Assembly: GCA_024206195.1 (NCBI GenBank)
Contig: JAAGZO010000179.1
Coordinates: 1-48,759 of the forward strand
Direction of reading: 5' to 3'
DNA from: a bacterium
GTDB lineage: Archaea > Nanoarchaeota > Nanoarchaeia > Woesearchaeales > UBA10216
Length of the DNA: 48,759 nucleotides
Shown in pieces: positions 42,182 through 48,476 of this stretch. Every line of letters begins with the position of its first letter. Position 1 is the first letter of the stretch. A program made the position numbers and the translations under genes. Below the pieces are notes generated by a model. It did no database searches, had not been told where the DNA came from, and saw only the letters and a program-made list of their open reading frames with translations.

Positions 42182-42218
42182 AACCCCTCTCTTGTTTGTC
42201 TTTATTGTCTGGCATTAT

Positions 42219-42425
42219 TTACCCTATATCAATTCCAGTAAGATAAAAAGTATTGGTTCTGGTCTTGCCTAATTGCCTACCCGCTTTAATGTTCGCCTTC
42301 TCTTTACCCTTGCATGCTTTACATTTGCAGTTTGCTAGGTGTTTGAATGGTTTGCCATTGAATGTGTTATCATGGTTCTTTCTGCCTTTAGCAGTGTATA
42401 TTTTCGTGCTTGTATCGCCTTTCAT
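42219..42425 (-). CDS. Small basic Cys-containing protein
   Basis: 68 residues from ATG 42425, one base after the HNH stop. Lys-rich with CKCKACKGK. Likely nucleic acid binding. Unknown function. Confidence 0.5.
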   Translation of the reverse strand: MKGDTSTKIYTAKGRKNHDNTFNGKPFKHLANCKCKACKGKEKANIKAGRQLGKTRTNTFYLTGIDIG

Positions 42426-42426
42426 A

Positions 42427-42813
42427 TTAATAATGCTCTTCTGGATGTTCTTTTGTTGCCTTTCCGCGCCAATCAGTGAAAAACTTGTTTGTCTTTCCTG
42501 AATTGCAATCACTACATAATATCTGTAAATTGCTTAACTTATTCTGTAATTCGGGAAAACTCTTTCGTGGTTTAATATGGTCAACCTGTAATTGTATACA
42601 ACTATTATCAGGGCTTCGCCCACAACATTGACATATATTTCCATACTTTAAAAACGCCTGGTATCTTAATTCCCGCCACCTTTGTGTAGTGTAGAATCTA
42701 TCTTGATTCCATAAAACAGGGTGTTTGCTAGGTGTTTTGGGGTCGTTATTGCGTTGTATTGTGCCTCCGGCAGATAAATACTCTTCAACAGTCTGCCGTT
42801 TATAGATTCTCAT
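42427..42813 (-). CDS. HNH endonuclease beside the TerS-like gene
   Basis: 128 residues. CQCCGRSPDN, then QVDHIKPRKSFPEL and LQILCSDCNSGKTNKFF form a canonical HNH motif with two Cys pairs. Phage HNH proteins next to terminase genes often assist packaging cleavage. The start at 42813 (MRIYKRQTVEE) is chosen by sequence quality; no good ribosome site is visible and a promoter-like TATATT lies just upstream. Confidence 0.75.
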   Translation of the reverse strand: MRIYKRQTVEEYLSAGGTIQRNNDPKTPSKHPVLWNQDRFYTTQRWRELRYQAFLKYGNICQCCGRSPDNSCIQLQVDHIKPRKSFPELQNKLSNLQILCSDCNSGKTNKFFTDWRGKATKEHPEEHY

Positions 42814-42843
42814 CATTATAATATAACCAGTTATGGCAAAAAA

Positions 42844-42886
42844 TGCAATGCATATCACTGTTTCATGCTTTTATTTTGCAATGCAT
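42844..42886 (+). promoter_or_regulatory. Two direct copies of TGCAATGCAT, 33 bp apart
   Basis: Copies at 42844-42853 and 42877-42886 lie in the gap between the divergent operons. The core ATGCAT is palindromic and the spacing is about three helical turns. They are candidate operators. Confidence 0.45.
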
Positions 42887-42940
42887 AACTATGAAATCAC
42901 TAGATAAACAAAAATAATTGCCTAGTAGCTCATTATTTTC

Positions 42941-42968
42941 TTGACATTATAAGTCAGGGTACTATTAT
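42941..42968 (+). promoter_or_regulatory. Strong sigma70-like promoter of the plus-strand operon
   Basis: TTGACA (42941-42946), 16-base spacer, TATTAT (42963-42968), about 35 bases before the first ATG. The only good consensus promoter of the plus strand in this region. Confidence 0.7.
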
Positions 42969-43003
42969 ATTGAGTAACATTAATAAAAAATGGAGGAAAC
43001 ACC

Positions 43004-43258
43004 ATGCACCCTACAGAAATAAAGATTAATGAATTAAACAGCGAAACAAGAACAGATGAATATGGAGAGAATGGAATAGTGTTTCAGTTTTTATCCATTC
43101 CGCATAAGCATACACAGAAAGAAATTATTGAAGCCCTGAAGTGGAAATATAATAATAATGATGTAACAATGGGAGAGGTTCAGACCTCATTCAGTAAAGT
43201 TAAACACCTTGCTGATGACCTTTGGTTTGTTACATATTACTTTTCTGCAAACGTTTAA
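43004..43258 (+). CDS. First gene of the plus-strand operon, unknown
   Basis: 84 residues, start after GGAGG. Mixed alpha/beta with FQFLSIPHKHTQKEIIEALKWKY. First gene after the strong promoter, a usual place for an early host-takeover protein. Not recognised. Confidence 0.6.
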   Translation: MHPTEIKINELNSETRTDEYGENGIVFQFLSIPHKHTQKEIIEALKWKYNNNDVTMGEVQTSFSKVKHLADDLWFVTYYFSANV

Positions 43259-43279
43259 TAACCTATACCATTAATATAA
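43258..43279 (+). repeat. Leader repeat copy 1
   Basis: Contains AACCTATACCATTAATATAA followed by GGGGG and the ATG at 43291. The upstream stop codon lies in its first bases. Same element at 43519 and 43818. Confidence 0.85.
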
Positions 43280-43290
43280 GGGGGAATATT

Positions 43291-43512
43291 ATGAGAGGCG
43301 ATAATTTGTTAATATTTAACAAGGATGAAACATATTTCGGAGAGGGGTTTGTTTCTTATGGTGACAATATGCGTGATAATTGGTTAAACGTATTAGATGA
43401 AAACGGGGAAACCGAATATCAGATACCCGCATGGGATTGCACACATATTATAAACCTTTCCAATCCTTGCCAACCTTCAAGTTATTACAGATTAAACCAA
43501 ATACACAATTAA
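43291..43512 (+). CDS. Plus-strand operon gene 2, unknown
   Basis: 73 residues from the ATG directly after leader repeat copy 1. Beta-like, acidic (FNKDETYFGEGFVSYGDN). Starts MRGDNLLIF. Unrecognised. Confidence 0.6.
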   Translation: MRGDNLLIFNKDETYFGEGFVSYGDNMRDNWLNVLDENGETEYQIPAWDCTHIINLSNPCQPSSYYRLNQIHN

Positions 43513-43518
43513 AAACCA

Positions 43519-43540
43519 ATAACCTATACCATTAATATAA
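43519..43540 (+). repeat. Leader repeat copy 2
   Basis: Same 22 bases as at 43258-43279, here followed by GGGAGGG and the ATG at 43555. Confidence 0.85.
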
Positions 43541-43554
43541 GGGAGGGAATTGAC

Positions 43555-43821
43555 ATGGATAACGTAATTAAAAACAGAATAATGGGAAAACCTGAAGAAC
43601 ATATCGCAGACACAATAGACGAGTTCTCATTCAGGATGCTGAACAATATTATCGTTACAGCAAGAAAAACAGAAAACAGTGTCCTTTGTATGGCAAGATT
43701 TGAAAATCATAAGGTTTGTATGTATAGCCCCGCAACAGGACACCATCATGTTTATGTAGATGGTTCAGACTTTAAAAGAGCATGGATTCATTGGAATGGA
43801 TTTGTAGATAATCAAGCATAA
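43555..43821 (+). CDS. Plus-strand operon gene 3, unknown
   Basis: 88 residues. IADTIDEFSFRMLNNIIVTARKTENSVLCMARF then TGHHHVYVDGSDFKRAW. Compact alpha/beta. Follows leader repeat 2. Not recognised. Confidence 0.6.
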   Translation: MDNVIKNRIMGKPEEHIADTIDEFSFRMLNNIIVTARKTENSVLCMARFENHKVCMYSPATGHHHVYVDGSDFKRAWIHWNGFVDNQA

Positions 43822-43839
43822 CCTATACCATTAATATAA
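43818..43839 (+). repeat. Leader repeat copy 3
   Basis: Same 22 bases again, followed by CGGAGGG and the ATG at 43854. The stop codon of gene 3 lies inside it. Confidence 0.85.
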
Positions 43840-43853
43840 CGGAGGGAATTATT

Positions 43854-44222
43854 ATGGAAAGCGAAAACAGGGCATATACCATAAGAACTGCAACCTATGA
43901 CGAAGCAAGTGAATCTAATGTTAATTATTACAACTTGCCAATGGTTATAGAATATAAAGGTAAAATACATATACTTTCTTGCGGGACTTCAGATTCTATT
44001 ACTGTTTTGCGGTCTGATAATGACATGATAGTCCTTTCAACTAATTTTGGATTAGATTATGCAGGTATTCAGATTGTTGATTTTAGCACCTTGGATTATA
44101 GCGACGAAAACGGAGTATTTATATCTAGCATAAATGAACAACTCGACGATTTAGACAAAGATTTTTTTGATTATTCAGAAAACACACAAGCTGATATATT
44201 AATGCAATACCTGGATATATAA
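43854..44222 (+). CDS. Plus-strand operon gene 4, unknown
   Basis: 122 residues, acidic second half (QLDDLDKDFFDYSENTQ). Beta strands near LPMVIEYKGKIHILSCG. Last gene with the leader repeat. Unrecognised. Confidence 0.6.
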   Translation: MESENRAYTIRTATYDEASESNVNYYNLPMVIEYKGKIHILSCGTSDSITVLRSDNDMIVLSTNFGLDYAGIQIVDFSTLDYSDENGVFISSINEQLDDLDKDFFDYSENTQADILMQYLDI

Positions 44223-44226
44223 CACA

Positions 44227-44346
44227 ATGACAACTAAACAATGCCTAGCAAAGCTGAATAGAAAAGCTCTAATTGCTCATATAACATTTAATGAGCGCAT
44301 TGGTATTATCCGGCTTAAATTGGCAACTATACGCAAAAGGGGTTAG
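44227..44346 (+). CDS. Small basic protein (39 aa)
   Basis: Starts MTTKQCLAKLNRKAL, Lys/Arg-rich and helical. It lies between two clear genes and ends just before the next ATG. Weak ribosome site. Confidence 0.4.
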   Translation: MTTKQCLAKLNRKALIAHITFNERIGIIRLKLATIRKRG

Positions 44347-44348
44347 TT

Positions 44349-44648
44349 ATGAAAAGGGATAAAATTAAAACAAAGGTTATTTTCCGCAAATTTAAAGAAG
44401 GCGATGTAATAGCATTGTTTCCTGAAATCGCTGGCAATATGTGTAAATGGACCTGCCAGTCTTATATGCACATCGGGCAGCATGGTGCTGCGAGTCTTGA
44501 TATTATTGCTTCAACTAAACCAGCAACACCAACCGAATATCACGACCTAGCAACAGAGTTAATCCTTCATTGTGGTTATAACTTGCAAGTAATCAAGCGT
44601 AATCGCTATTCTTTTATGGAAGCAAGACTTCAACAAATAAGGGGTTAA
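44349..44648 (+). CDS. Conserved early phage protein (FRKFKEGDVIALFP type)
   Basis: 99 residues with IFRKFKEGDVIALFPEIAGN, CQSYMHIGQHGAAS and a closing GYNLQVIKR. This combination is found in many phages and plasmid-like elements without a known function. Well preserved, which supports it as a real gene. Confidence 0.65.
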   Translation: MKRDKIKTKVIFRKFKEGDVIALFPEIAGNMCKWTCQSYMHIGQHGAASLDIIASTKPATPTEYHDLATELILHCGYNLQVIKRNRYSFMEARLQQIRG

Positions 44649-44650
44649 TC

Positions 44651-44785
44651 ATGGATGATTCGACAAGAGAGGAAATATCACGCTTAATTGCAGAGGGGTT
44701 TAATGAGGGGCGCCTTGATGATGAAGAAGGTGGTCATGTTTACTGGAAATTAACAACTGAAGAATGGAATGACGAGGACGAATAA
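44651..44785 (+). CDS. Small acidic protein (44 aa)
   Basis: MDDSTREEISRLIAEGFNEG, strongly acidic. Starts two bases after the previous stop. The pattern of an amphipathic helix followed by an acidic tail could suit a DNA-mimic or an anti-factor, which is speculation. Confidence 0.5.
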   Translation: MDDSTREEISRLIAEGFNEGRLDDEEGGHVYWKLTTEEWNDEDE

Positions 44786-44787
44786 TC

Positions 44788-44880
44788 ATGGATTTACATA
44801 TTTGCTATTTAATATTACTAGGTTCAGTCTGTATAGGATTAGGTATAATTGAGGCACACGCTAAGAAAAGGGATAAATAA
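44788..44880 (+). CDS. Tiny membrane protein (30 aa)
   Basis: Single hydrophobic helix (ICYLILLGSVCIGLGIIEA) and a basic tail. Two bases after the previous stop. Function unknown. Confidence 0.45.
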   Translation: MDLHICYLILLGSVCIGLGIIEAHAKKRDK

Positions 44881-44894
44881 AGGAGGGTAGTAAA

Positions 44895-45161
44895 ATGAAA
44901 CATACACGAGGACCGTGGCGCATAGGAGATTCAGGGCAAACAATTTTTGGGGCACCTAACGGAAACCCGTCACCTGAAATAGTTGCTAGTTTAAACCGCA
45001 AAGCAAACCACAGAGCAAATGCTCAAATCATAGCAAGTGCCCCTGAATTGCTTTTCTTGTTGCAGGACTTAGTGCACTTGCGGGCAATGGGTATTGTTGA
45101 ATTGCCCATTAGTTTTGATAAGGATGTCTGTAAGGCAATCCGAAAGGCAACAGGTGAATAA
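44895..45161 (+). CDS. HTxGPW-type phage protein
   Basis: 88 residues. MKHTRGPWRIGD and ANAQIIASAPELLFLLQDLV are signatures of a frequent phage/prophage family with unknown role. Strong AGGAGGG site. Confidence 0.65.
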   Translation: MKHTRGPWRIGDSGQTIFGAPNGNPSPEIVASLNRKANHRANAQIIASAPELLFLLQDLVHLRAMGIVELPISFDKDVCKAIRKATGE

Positions 45162-45163
45162 CC

Positions 45164-45256
45164 ATGCAATTCTCAGAAAAGATACTGTGGATTTATTGTG
45201 GTTGCGCTGGTAGTTGGATAATTTGTTATCTATTAATTTTGATATGGAGGGGTTAA
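45164..45256 (+). CDS. Tiny membrane protein (30 aa)
   Basis: Hydrophobic helix with four Cys/Trp residues (WIYCGCAGSWIICYLLILIW). Starts two bases after the previous stop and its end carries the ribosome site for the next gene. Confidence 0.45.
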   Translation: MQFSEKILWIYCGCAGSWIICYLLILIWRG

Positions 45257-45258
45257 AA

Positions 45259-45498
45259 ATGAAACTTTATGAATTAAATGGCACATATGGAAGTGGGCAA
45301 ACTCCCTGTGTTGTGTTTGTCTACGAAAACAGAATGGGCGGAAAATGGTATGCCGTTGAAGATTCTGTTAATGTTAATTATACCTATGATGAAATGGTTA
45401 ATGGTATCGATGTGGAATTATTATATGATGAAGATTTTTTCACGGCAGGGCAACCAATAAATGATTTAGATGAACTTGAAAGGCAGGTAGACTTATAA
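45259..45498 (+). CDS. Plus-strand operon protein, unknown
   Basis: 79 residues from ATG 45259 (GGAGGGG upstream). Acidic (VELLYDEDFFTAGQPINDLDELE). Beta start KLYELNGTYGSGQ. Not recognised. Confidence 0.55.
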   Translation: MKLYELNGTYGSGQTPCVVFVYENRMGGKWYAVEDSVNVNYTYDEMVNGIDVELLYDEDFFTAGQPINDLDELERQVDL

Positions 45499-45530
45499 TA
45501 CCCACTAACCCACAAAGGAGGGAATATATT

Positions 45531-45716
45531 ATGAGTAAAATATACATACTTTTAGGACTTGGGGTTGAATTAAAAATAACACAAGATGCCACCATGCACT
45601 ATATGGTTGAGCATTTAGACGGAAAAGCGATTAATGGTTACTTTTTAGAACCTTATTATGGTGGAACAAGTTTAGAGGCTATCTTCACAGAAATGATTGA
45701 CGATATAACACCATAA
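45531..45716 (+). CDS. Last plus-strand operon gene, unknown
   Basis: 61 residues preceded by AAAGGAGGG. Alpha/beta (KIYILLGLGVELKITQDATMHYMVEHLDG). Ends before a second copy of the same ribosome-site leader and then a terminator. Confidence 0.55.
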   Translation: MSKIYILLGLGVELKITQDATMHYMVEHLDGKAINGYFLEPYYGGTSLEAIFTEMIDDITP

Positions 45717-45735
45717 ACCCACACAAAGGAGGGAA
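45716..45735 (+). other. Orphan leader with ribosome site
   Basis: AACCCACACAAAGGAGGGAA, almost the same as the leader at 45507-45524 before the 45531 gene, but no start codon follows; a terminator does. It looks like the remains of a deleted gene. Confidence 0.6.
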
Positions 45736-45767
45736 GGGGTTGTCTACGGGCAGCCCCTTTATTTTTT
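45734..45767 (+). terminator. Rho-independent terminator between convergent operons
   Basis: AAGGGGTTGT pairs with GGCAGCCCCTT (two wobble pairs) around a CTAC-type loop, followed by a run of T. The minus-strand operon ends at 45759 within the same hairpin, so it may work both ways. Confidence 0.7.
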
Positions 45768-45872
45768 GCGCCATATCCAATACCAGGCAATCGCTAAGAG
45801 GGGAATGGCGGGCAATGCACAAATTACAGGTTGCAGGGCGGGATGTAAGGTTAATATATAATCTGCTATCAT
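45759..45872 (-). CDS. Small membrane protein (37 aa)
   Basis: Hydrophobic helix (VICALPAIPLLAIAWYWIW) and a basic end WRKK. AGGAGG upstream of the ATG is a strong site. Last gene of the minus-strand early operon before the terminator. Confidence 0.6.
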   Translation of the reverse strand: MIADYILTLHPALQPVICALPAIPLLAIAWYWIWRKK

Positions 45873-45883
45873 TTAAGTGCCTC

Positions 45884-46222
45884 CTAGAAATCTTTAAAAT
45901 CCTCTGAAGGGCAAAACCAATCATCTTTTAGTATGTGCCCAATGGCATCAATACCACCATGATCGCCCTTAACCCTTATTGTTTTACCAGCAAGGTCACT
46001 AATCTCCATTACGTCAGCTATTTGTAAACACCTGACAACCCAATGACCACATGCACCGACACTCTCTGAAAGTTTTTCAACCTTGCTATCAGCAGGGTGA
46101 AGCATAAAACCACCAAACCCTTGACCCGAACCACCATAATCTAAATGTAACCACATAGTCAAACAACCATGATCAGCTATCGTTAACGATACACTTTTGA
46201 TTATAGCATTTCTTGTTTCCAT
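45884..46222 (-). CDS. Conserved phage protein (GQGFGG type)
   Basis: 112 residues. IIKSVSLTIADHGCLTMWLHLDYGGSGQGFGGFML and GKTIRVKGDHGGIDAIGHILKDDWFCPSEDF are typical of a family found in many tailed phages, role unknown. Beta-rich. Confidence 0.65.
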   Translation of the reverse strand: METRNAIIKSVSLTIADHGCLTMWLHLDYGGSGQGFGGFMLHPADSKVEKLSESVGACGHWVVRCLQIADVMEISDLAGKTIRVKGDHGGIDAIGHILKDDWFCPSEDFKDF

Positions 46223-46258
46223 ATCATCTTACCCCTCTATTTTAAGTTTTAAGCGAGT

Positions 46259-46675
46259 TTAATAGTCATACATGATTGACACCATTTCCAGGTTGTCTAT
46301 TATTCTTTTAATGCCCTGTTTCTTTTTAATGTCCTCTTGAATCTCTGTGGTCATTATCGGACCCATTTCCTCCAATTCCCAATTCTGCCAATCTGGCATA
46401 GAAAGAATATATTCATATCTTGCCCTGTATTTCTCAAGTAAATATTCAGCCCGTTTGTTTATTTTTGGTATGTCAACAGCACCAAGCATAGAATTACACA
46501 ACCGACAAGCTGGCACCTCATAAAAGCTGCCCTTGTGTGTTGCTGCCCTTGAAACTGGTGGCACATGGTCTATAGTATCTCCCGATAAACCACAATAAAG
46601 ACAAAGGTTATAATTTACATCTATTTTGCTGTAATACATAGAGGCAACCTTTAGTTCTCTTTCCCTTCTTCTCAT
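46259..46675 (-). CDS. HNH-like zinc nuclease
   Basis: 138 residues. CLYCGLSGDTIDHVPPVSRA and VPACRLCNSMLGA provide two Cys pairs around a D-H motif, as in HNH nucleases. A helical tail with YLLEKYRARYEYIL follows. Third of four HNH-type genes here. A start at 46639 is possible. Confidence 0.65.
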   Translation of the reverse strand: MRRRERELKVASMYYSKIDVNYNLCLYCGLSGDTIDHVPPVSRAATHKGSFYEVPACRLCNSMLGAVDIPKINKRAEYLLEKYRARYEYILSMPDWQNWELEEMGPIMTTEIQEDIKKKQGIKRIIDNLEMVSIMYDY

Positions 46676-46778
46676 TATTCATAATTCCTCTCCTCCGCTT
46701 TGTTTTTGTGTTCTGGCGTCATTACTGACGCATTTTACCCCACTTTCGCCTTACAATCCATTTTAGACCCCTTCTTGC

Positions 46779-46964
46779 TTATTGTTTGTCGTATTCATAG
46801 TTCTGGCATATCACTCGGGGAGCATCAGAAGCAGCAGGGAACTCCCTTATAATCCTAATGTGTTTCAAGTTACAATGCCCCCATTGTGGTGAATCTGTAT
46901 GCTCTACTTTTATGAAATAGATGCAATCCCATGCGGTACACTTAATGTTTACAAGTGCTTCCAT
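46779..46964 (-). CDS. Small Cys protein
   Basis: 61 residues from ATG 46964 (GAGGG upstream); the reading to 47018 overlaps the previous gene. CTAWDCIYF and VICQNYEYDKQ suggest a metal or structural role. Unknown. Confidence 0.5.
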   Translation of the reverse strand: MEALVNIKCTAWDCIYFIKVEHTDSPQWGHCNLKHIRIIREFPAASDAPRVICQNYEYDKQ

Positions 46965-46989
46965 TATAGCCCTCACTGGTAATGATTTG

Positions 46990-47175
46990 TTATTTCGGTT
47001 CGTCTTTATAAAACTCATCTACATCATGTGGTGGTTTCAAAAAACTTAATTGTGCCTCTGCTAATTTAATAACACAGTTAAGGCAGTAAAAATCTTTTCT
47101 GTCATTTAAAAATAATCCATCAAATGACGAATCACATACTTTTTTACATTTCACACAAGGTAAATTGAAATCCAT
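46990..47175 (-). CDS. Small zinc-ribbon protein
   Basis: 61 residues with CVKC (about residue 7) and CLNC (about 31). Charged C-terminus. First gene after the 274-base gap that holds a hairpin. Unknown. Confidence 0.55.
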   Translation of the reverse strand: MDFNLPCVKCKKVCDSSFDGLFLNDRKDFYCLNCVIKLAEAQLSFLKPPHDVDEFYKDEPK

Positions 47176-47197
47176 AACATCTATCCTTTTGTTAAGA

Positions 47198-47257
47198 TGT
47201 GGGGTTGTTCAGGCTCGACTTACCGATGGATTAACTACACACACCTGAAGCCCCACA
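47198..47257 (+). other. Long imperfect hairpin in the 274-base gap
   Basis: TGTGGGG (47198-47204) pairs with CCCCACA (47251-47257) and TTCAGG (47208-47213) with CCTGAA (47244-47249), with a 2-base bulge and a 30-base loop. It is not followed by a clear T run on either strand. Could be part of an origin, an RNA structure or a terminator. Confidence 0.65.
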
Positions 47258-47367
47258 ATTTATTGTTAATATCTTTCCAGTTGCCCTTAAACCCCCGTAA
47301 TTCCGTAACCGAAAAAACAGAGATTTAAGGGGTTAAATTTGTAGTGATTTTTCGAGTTTGTTGGCTT

Positions 47368-47445
47368 CTTACTACTTCTTACTGGACAACTTACTGGTGT
47401 ACTTTAGATTAGCCCGTGTAGGGTTTTCGGTCTTTTGCCTACTGG
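47368..47445 (+). repeat. Short direct repeats CTTACT(GG)
   Basis: CTTACT at 47368, CTTACTGG at 47378 and 47390, and a variant CCTACTGG at 47438. The first three are 10-12 bases apart. Same non-coding gap as the hairpin (47176-47449). Confidence 0.45.
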
Positions 47446-47449
47446 CGAC

Positions 47450-47794
47450 CTACTTGTCATTGGGCTGTGCTGTTTCCACGCTTACAGTGCCACTTACTGA
47501 GTGATTTACCGCCTCAACGCTCTCAAAATTATCACAGGGCTTCATCTTCCATGTCGGATCAAACAAAAAAGGATACATGAACCACCCCATTCTTATGCCG
47601 TGTGATGCCCCAATCATATTGATGTCCGGCTTTAAACATTCAATATGGGTATTTCCAATTACATCTGTCATATGTTTACATGTGTAACATTCTGTCATGG
47701 CATATTTTTGTTCAACAGGTAATAAACCACGCACACCTTTTAATTTTGAATATGCCAATGCTTGGAATAATATTGTTTCTGCTGATTTTTCCAT
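47450..47794 (-). CDS. Zinc-knuckle phage protein
   Basis: 114 residues. CYTCKHMTDV, ECLKPD, then HGIRMGWFMYPFLFDPTWKMKPCDNFE is a pattern frequent in prophage genes of unknown role. Probably one zinc site from CxxC, C and C. Located in the replication operon. Confidence 0.6.
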   Translation of the reverse strand: MEKSAETILFQALAYSKLKGVRGLLPVEQKYAMTECYTCKHMTDVIGNTHIECLKPDINMIGASHGIRMGWFMYPFLFDPTWKMKPCDNFESVEAVNHSVSGTVSVETAQPNDK

Positions 47795-47849
47795 TTCATA
47801 TCCCCCTTAAATCATTACCATTTTATAAATCTGTTATTTCGTTGTATGT

Positions 47850-48092
47850 TTACCTATTGTATTTCTGGAATGAATTATCCTTCTCTAATTTTGCCTGTTG
47901 GGTTGTGCAATAGTGCCTGACGTAGTAAGGGATTGTTTCTTCAAAGAGGTATCGGATAAAATCCTGCTTGTAAATATCCCCCTTGTGCCAATGCTCCGAA
48001 GCTCGCCTAAACACTTCAAATTCACTTATCTCATAAGTACCTGCAATATGCGCTACAAGTTGCATGTCAGTTAATTTGCGTATGGGTTTCAT
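47850..48092 (-). CDS. Hypothetical helical protein
   Basis: 80 residues from ATG 48092, which overlaps the stop of the small membrane ORF (ATGA). Helical with FEVFRRASEHWHKGD. Not recognised. Confidence 0.55.
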   Translation of the reverse strand: MKPIRKLTDMQLVAHIAGTYEISEFEVFRRASEHWHKGDIYKQDFIRYLFEETIPYYVRHYCTTQQAKLEKDNSFQKYNR

Positions 48093-48238
48093 GGACGTTC
48101 TTTCCAGTGTACTAAAAAGATAATCGGCATAGTTACAACCCACCATTTCCAATTTAAAACACTCATAGTGTGCGTATCTATCCAAGAAACAGATGCACCC
48201 AAATACAGACACCACGCATGTTCTCTTAAAAATTTCAT
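48089..48238 (-). CDS. Small membrane protein (49 aa)
   Basis: Starts after AGGGGTG. Tryptophan-rich hydrophobic second half (NWKWWVVTMPIIFLVHW). Overlaps the next gene by ATGA. Preferred over the other frame here, which has no ribosome site. Confidence 0.55.
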   Translation of the reverse strand: MKFLREHAWCLYLGASVSWIDTHTMSVLNWKWWVVTMPIIFLVHWKERP

Positions 48239-48247
48239 AATTCACCC

Positions 48248-48475
48248 CTATATGTGCTTTAAGTTGTGGTCCCTTGGTTTATCACTAAGTCGTTTCCATT
48301 CCGCTGTTGGGTGGATGTCGCTATAAGAGCGCACCGACTCTGTAATTGCCCTCTCTATATCCCAACCCCTCCCAAGCCGTGAAATGATAGTATTACAATT
48401 TACCTGCACGTTATATTTCTCTATTATTTCGGGTAAAGAAAGCGATTCGCCTCTTAGTGTATATTTTCTTTCCAT
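48248..48475 (-). CDS. Putative HTH protein (GWDxERA type)
   Basis: 75 residues. YTLRGESLSLPEIIEKYNVQVNCNTIISRLGRGWDIERAITES reads as a helix-turn-helix with the R-x-x-x-GWD-x-E-x-A pattern common in small phage DNA-binding proteins. One base after the stop of the replicative ATPase. It might regulate or bind the origin. Confidence 0.6.
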   Translation of the reverse strand: MERKYTLRGESLSLPEIIEKYNVQVNCNTIISRLGRGWDIERAITESVRSYSDIHPTAEWKRLSDKPRDHNLKHI

Positions 48476-48476
48476 A

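Noticed and set aside
45685..45924. 79-residue minus-strand ORF
   Set aside because: It lies over the terminator and over a better 37-residue membrane ORF in another frame with an AGGAGG site.
46716..46731. GCGTCA-TTAC-TGACGC perfect small hairpin
   Set aside because: No T run after it on the minus strand and only a weak one on the plus strand; too short to call a terminator.
47198..47257. tRNA-like 7-bp acceptor stem (TGTGGGG/CCCCACA)
   Set aside because: Only 60 bases long; no anticodon or T arm with expected conserved bases can be placed, so it is reported as a hairpin instead.
47850..48245. 131-residue ORF with GTG start
   Set aside because: The region upstream of ATG 48092 is better explained by the 49-residue membrane ORF in another frame that has a ribosome site and ends in an ATGA overlap.
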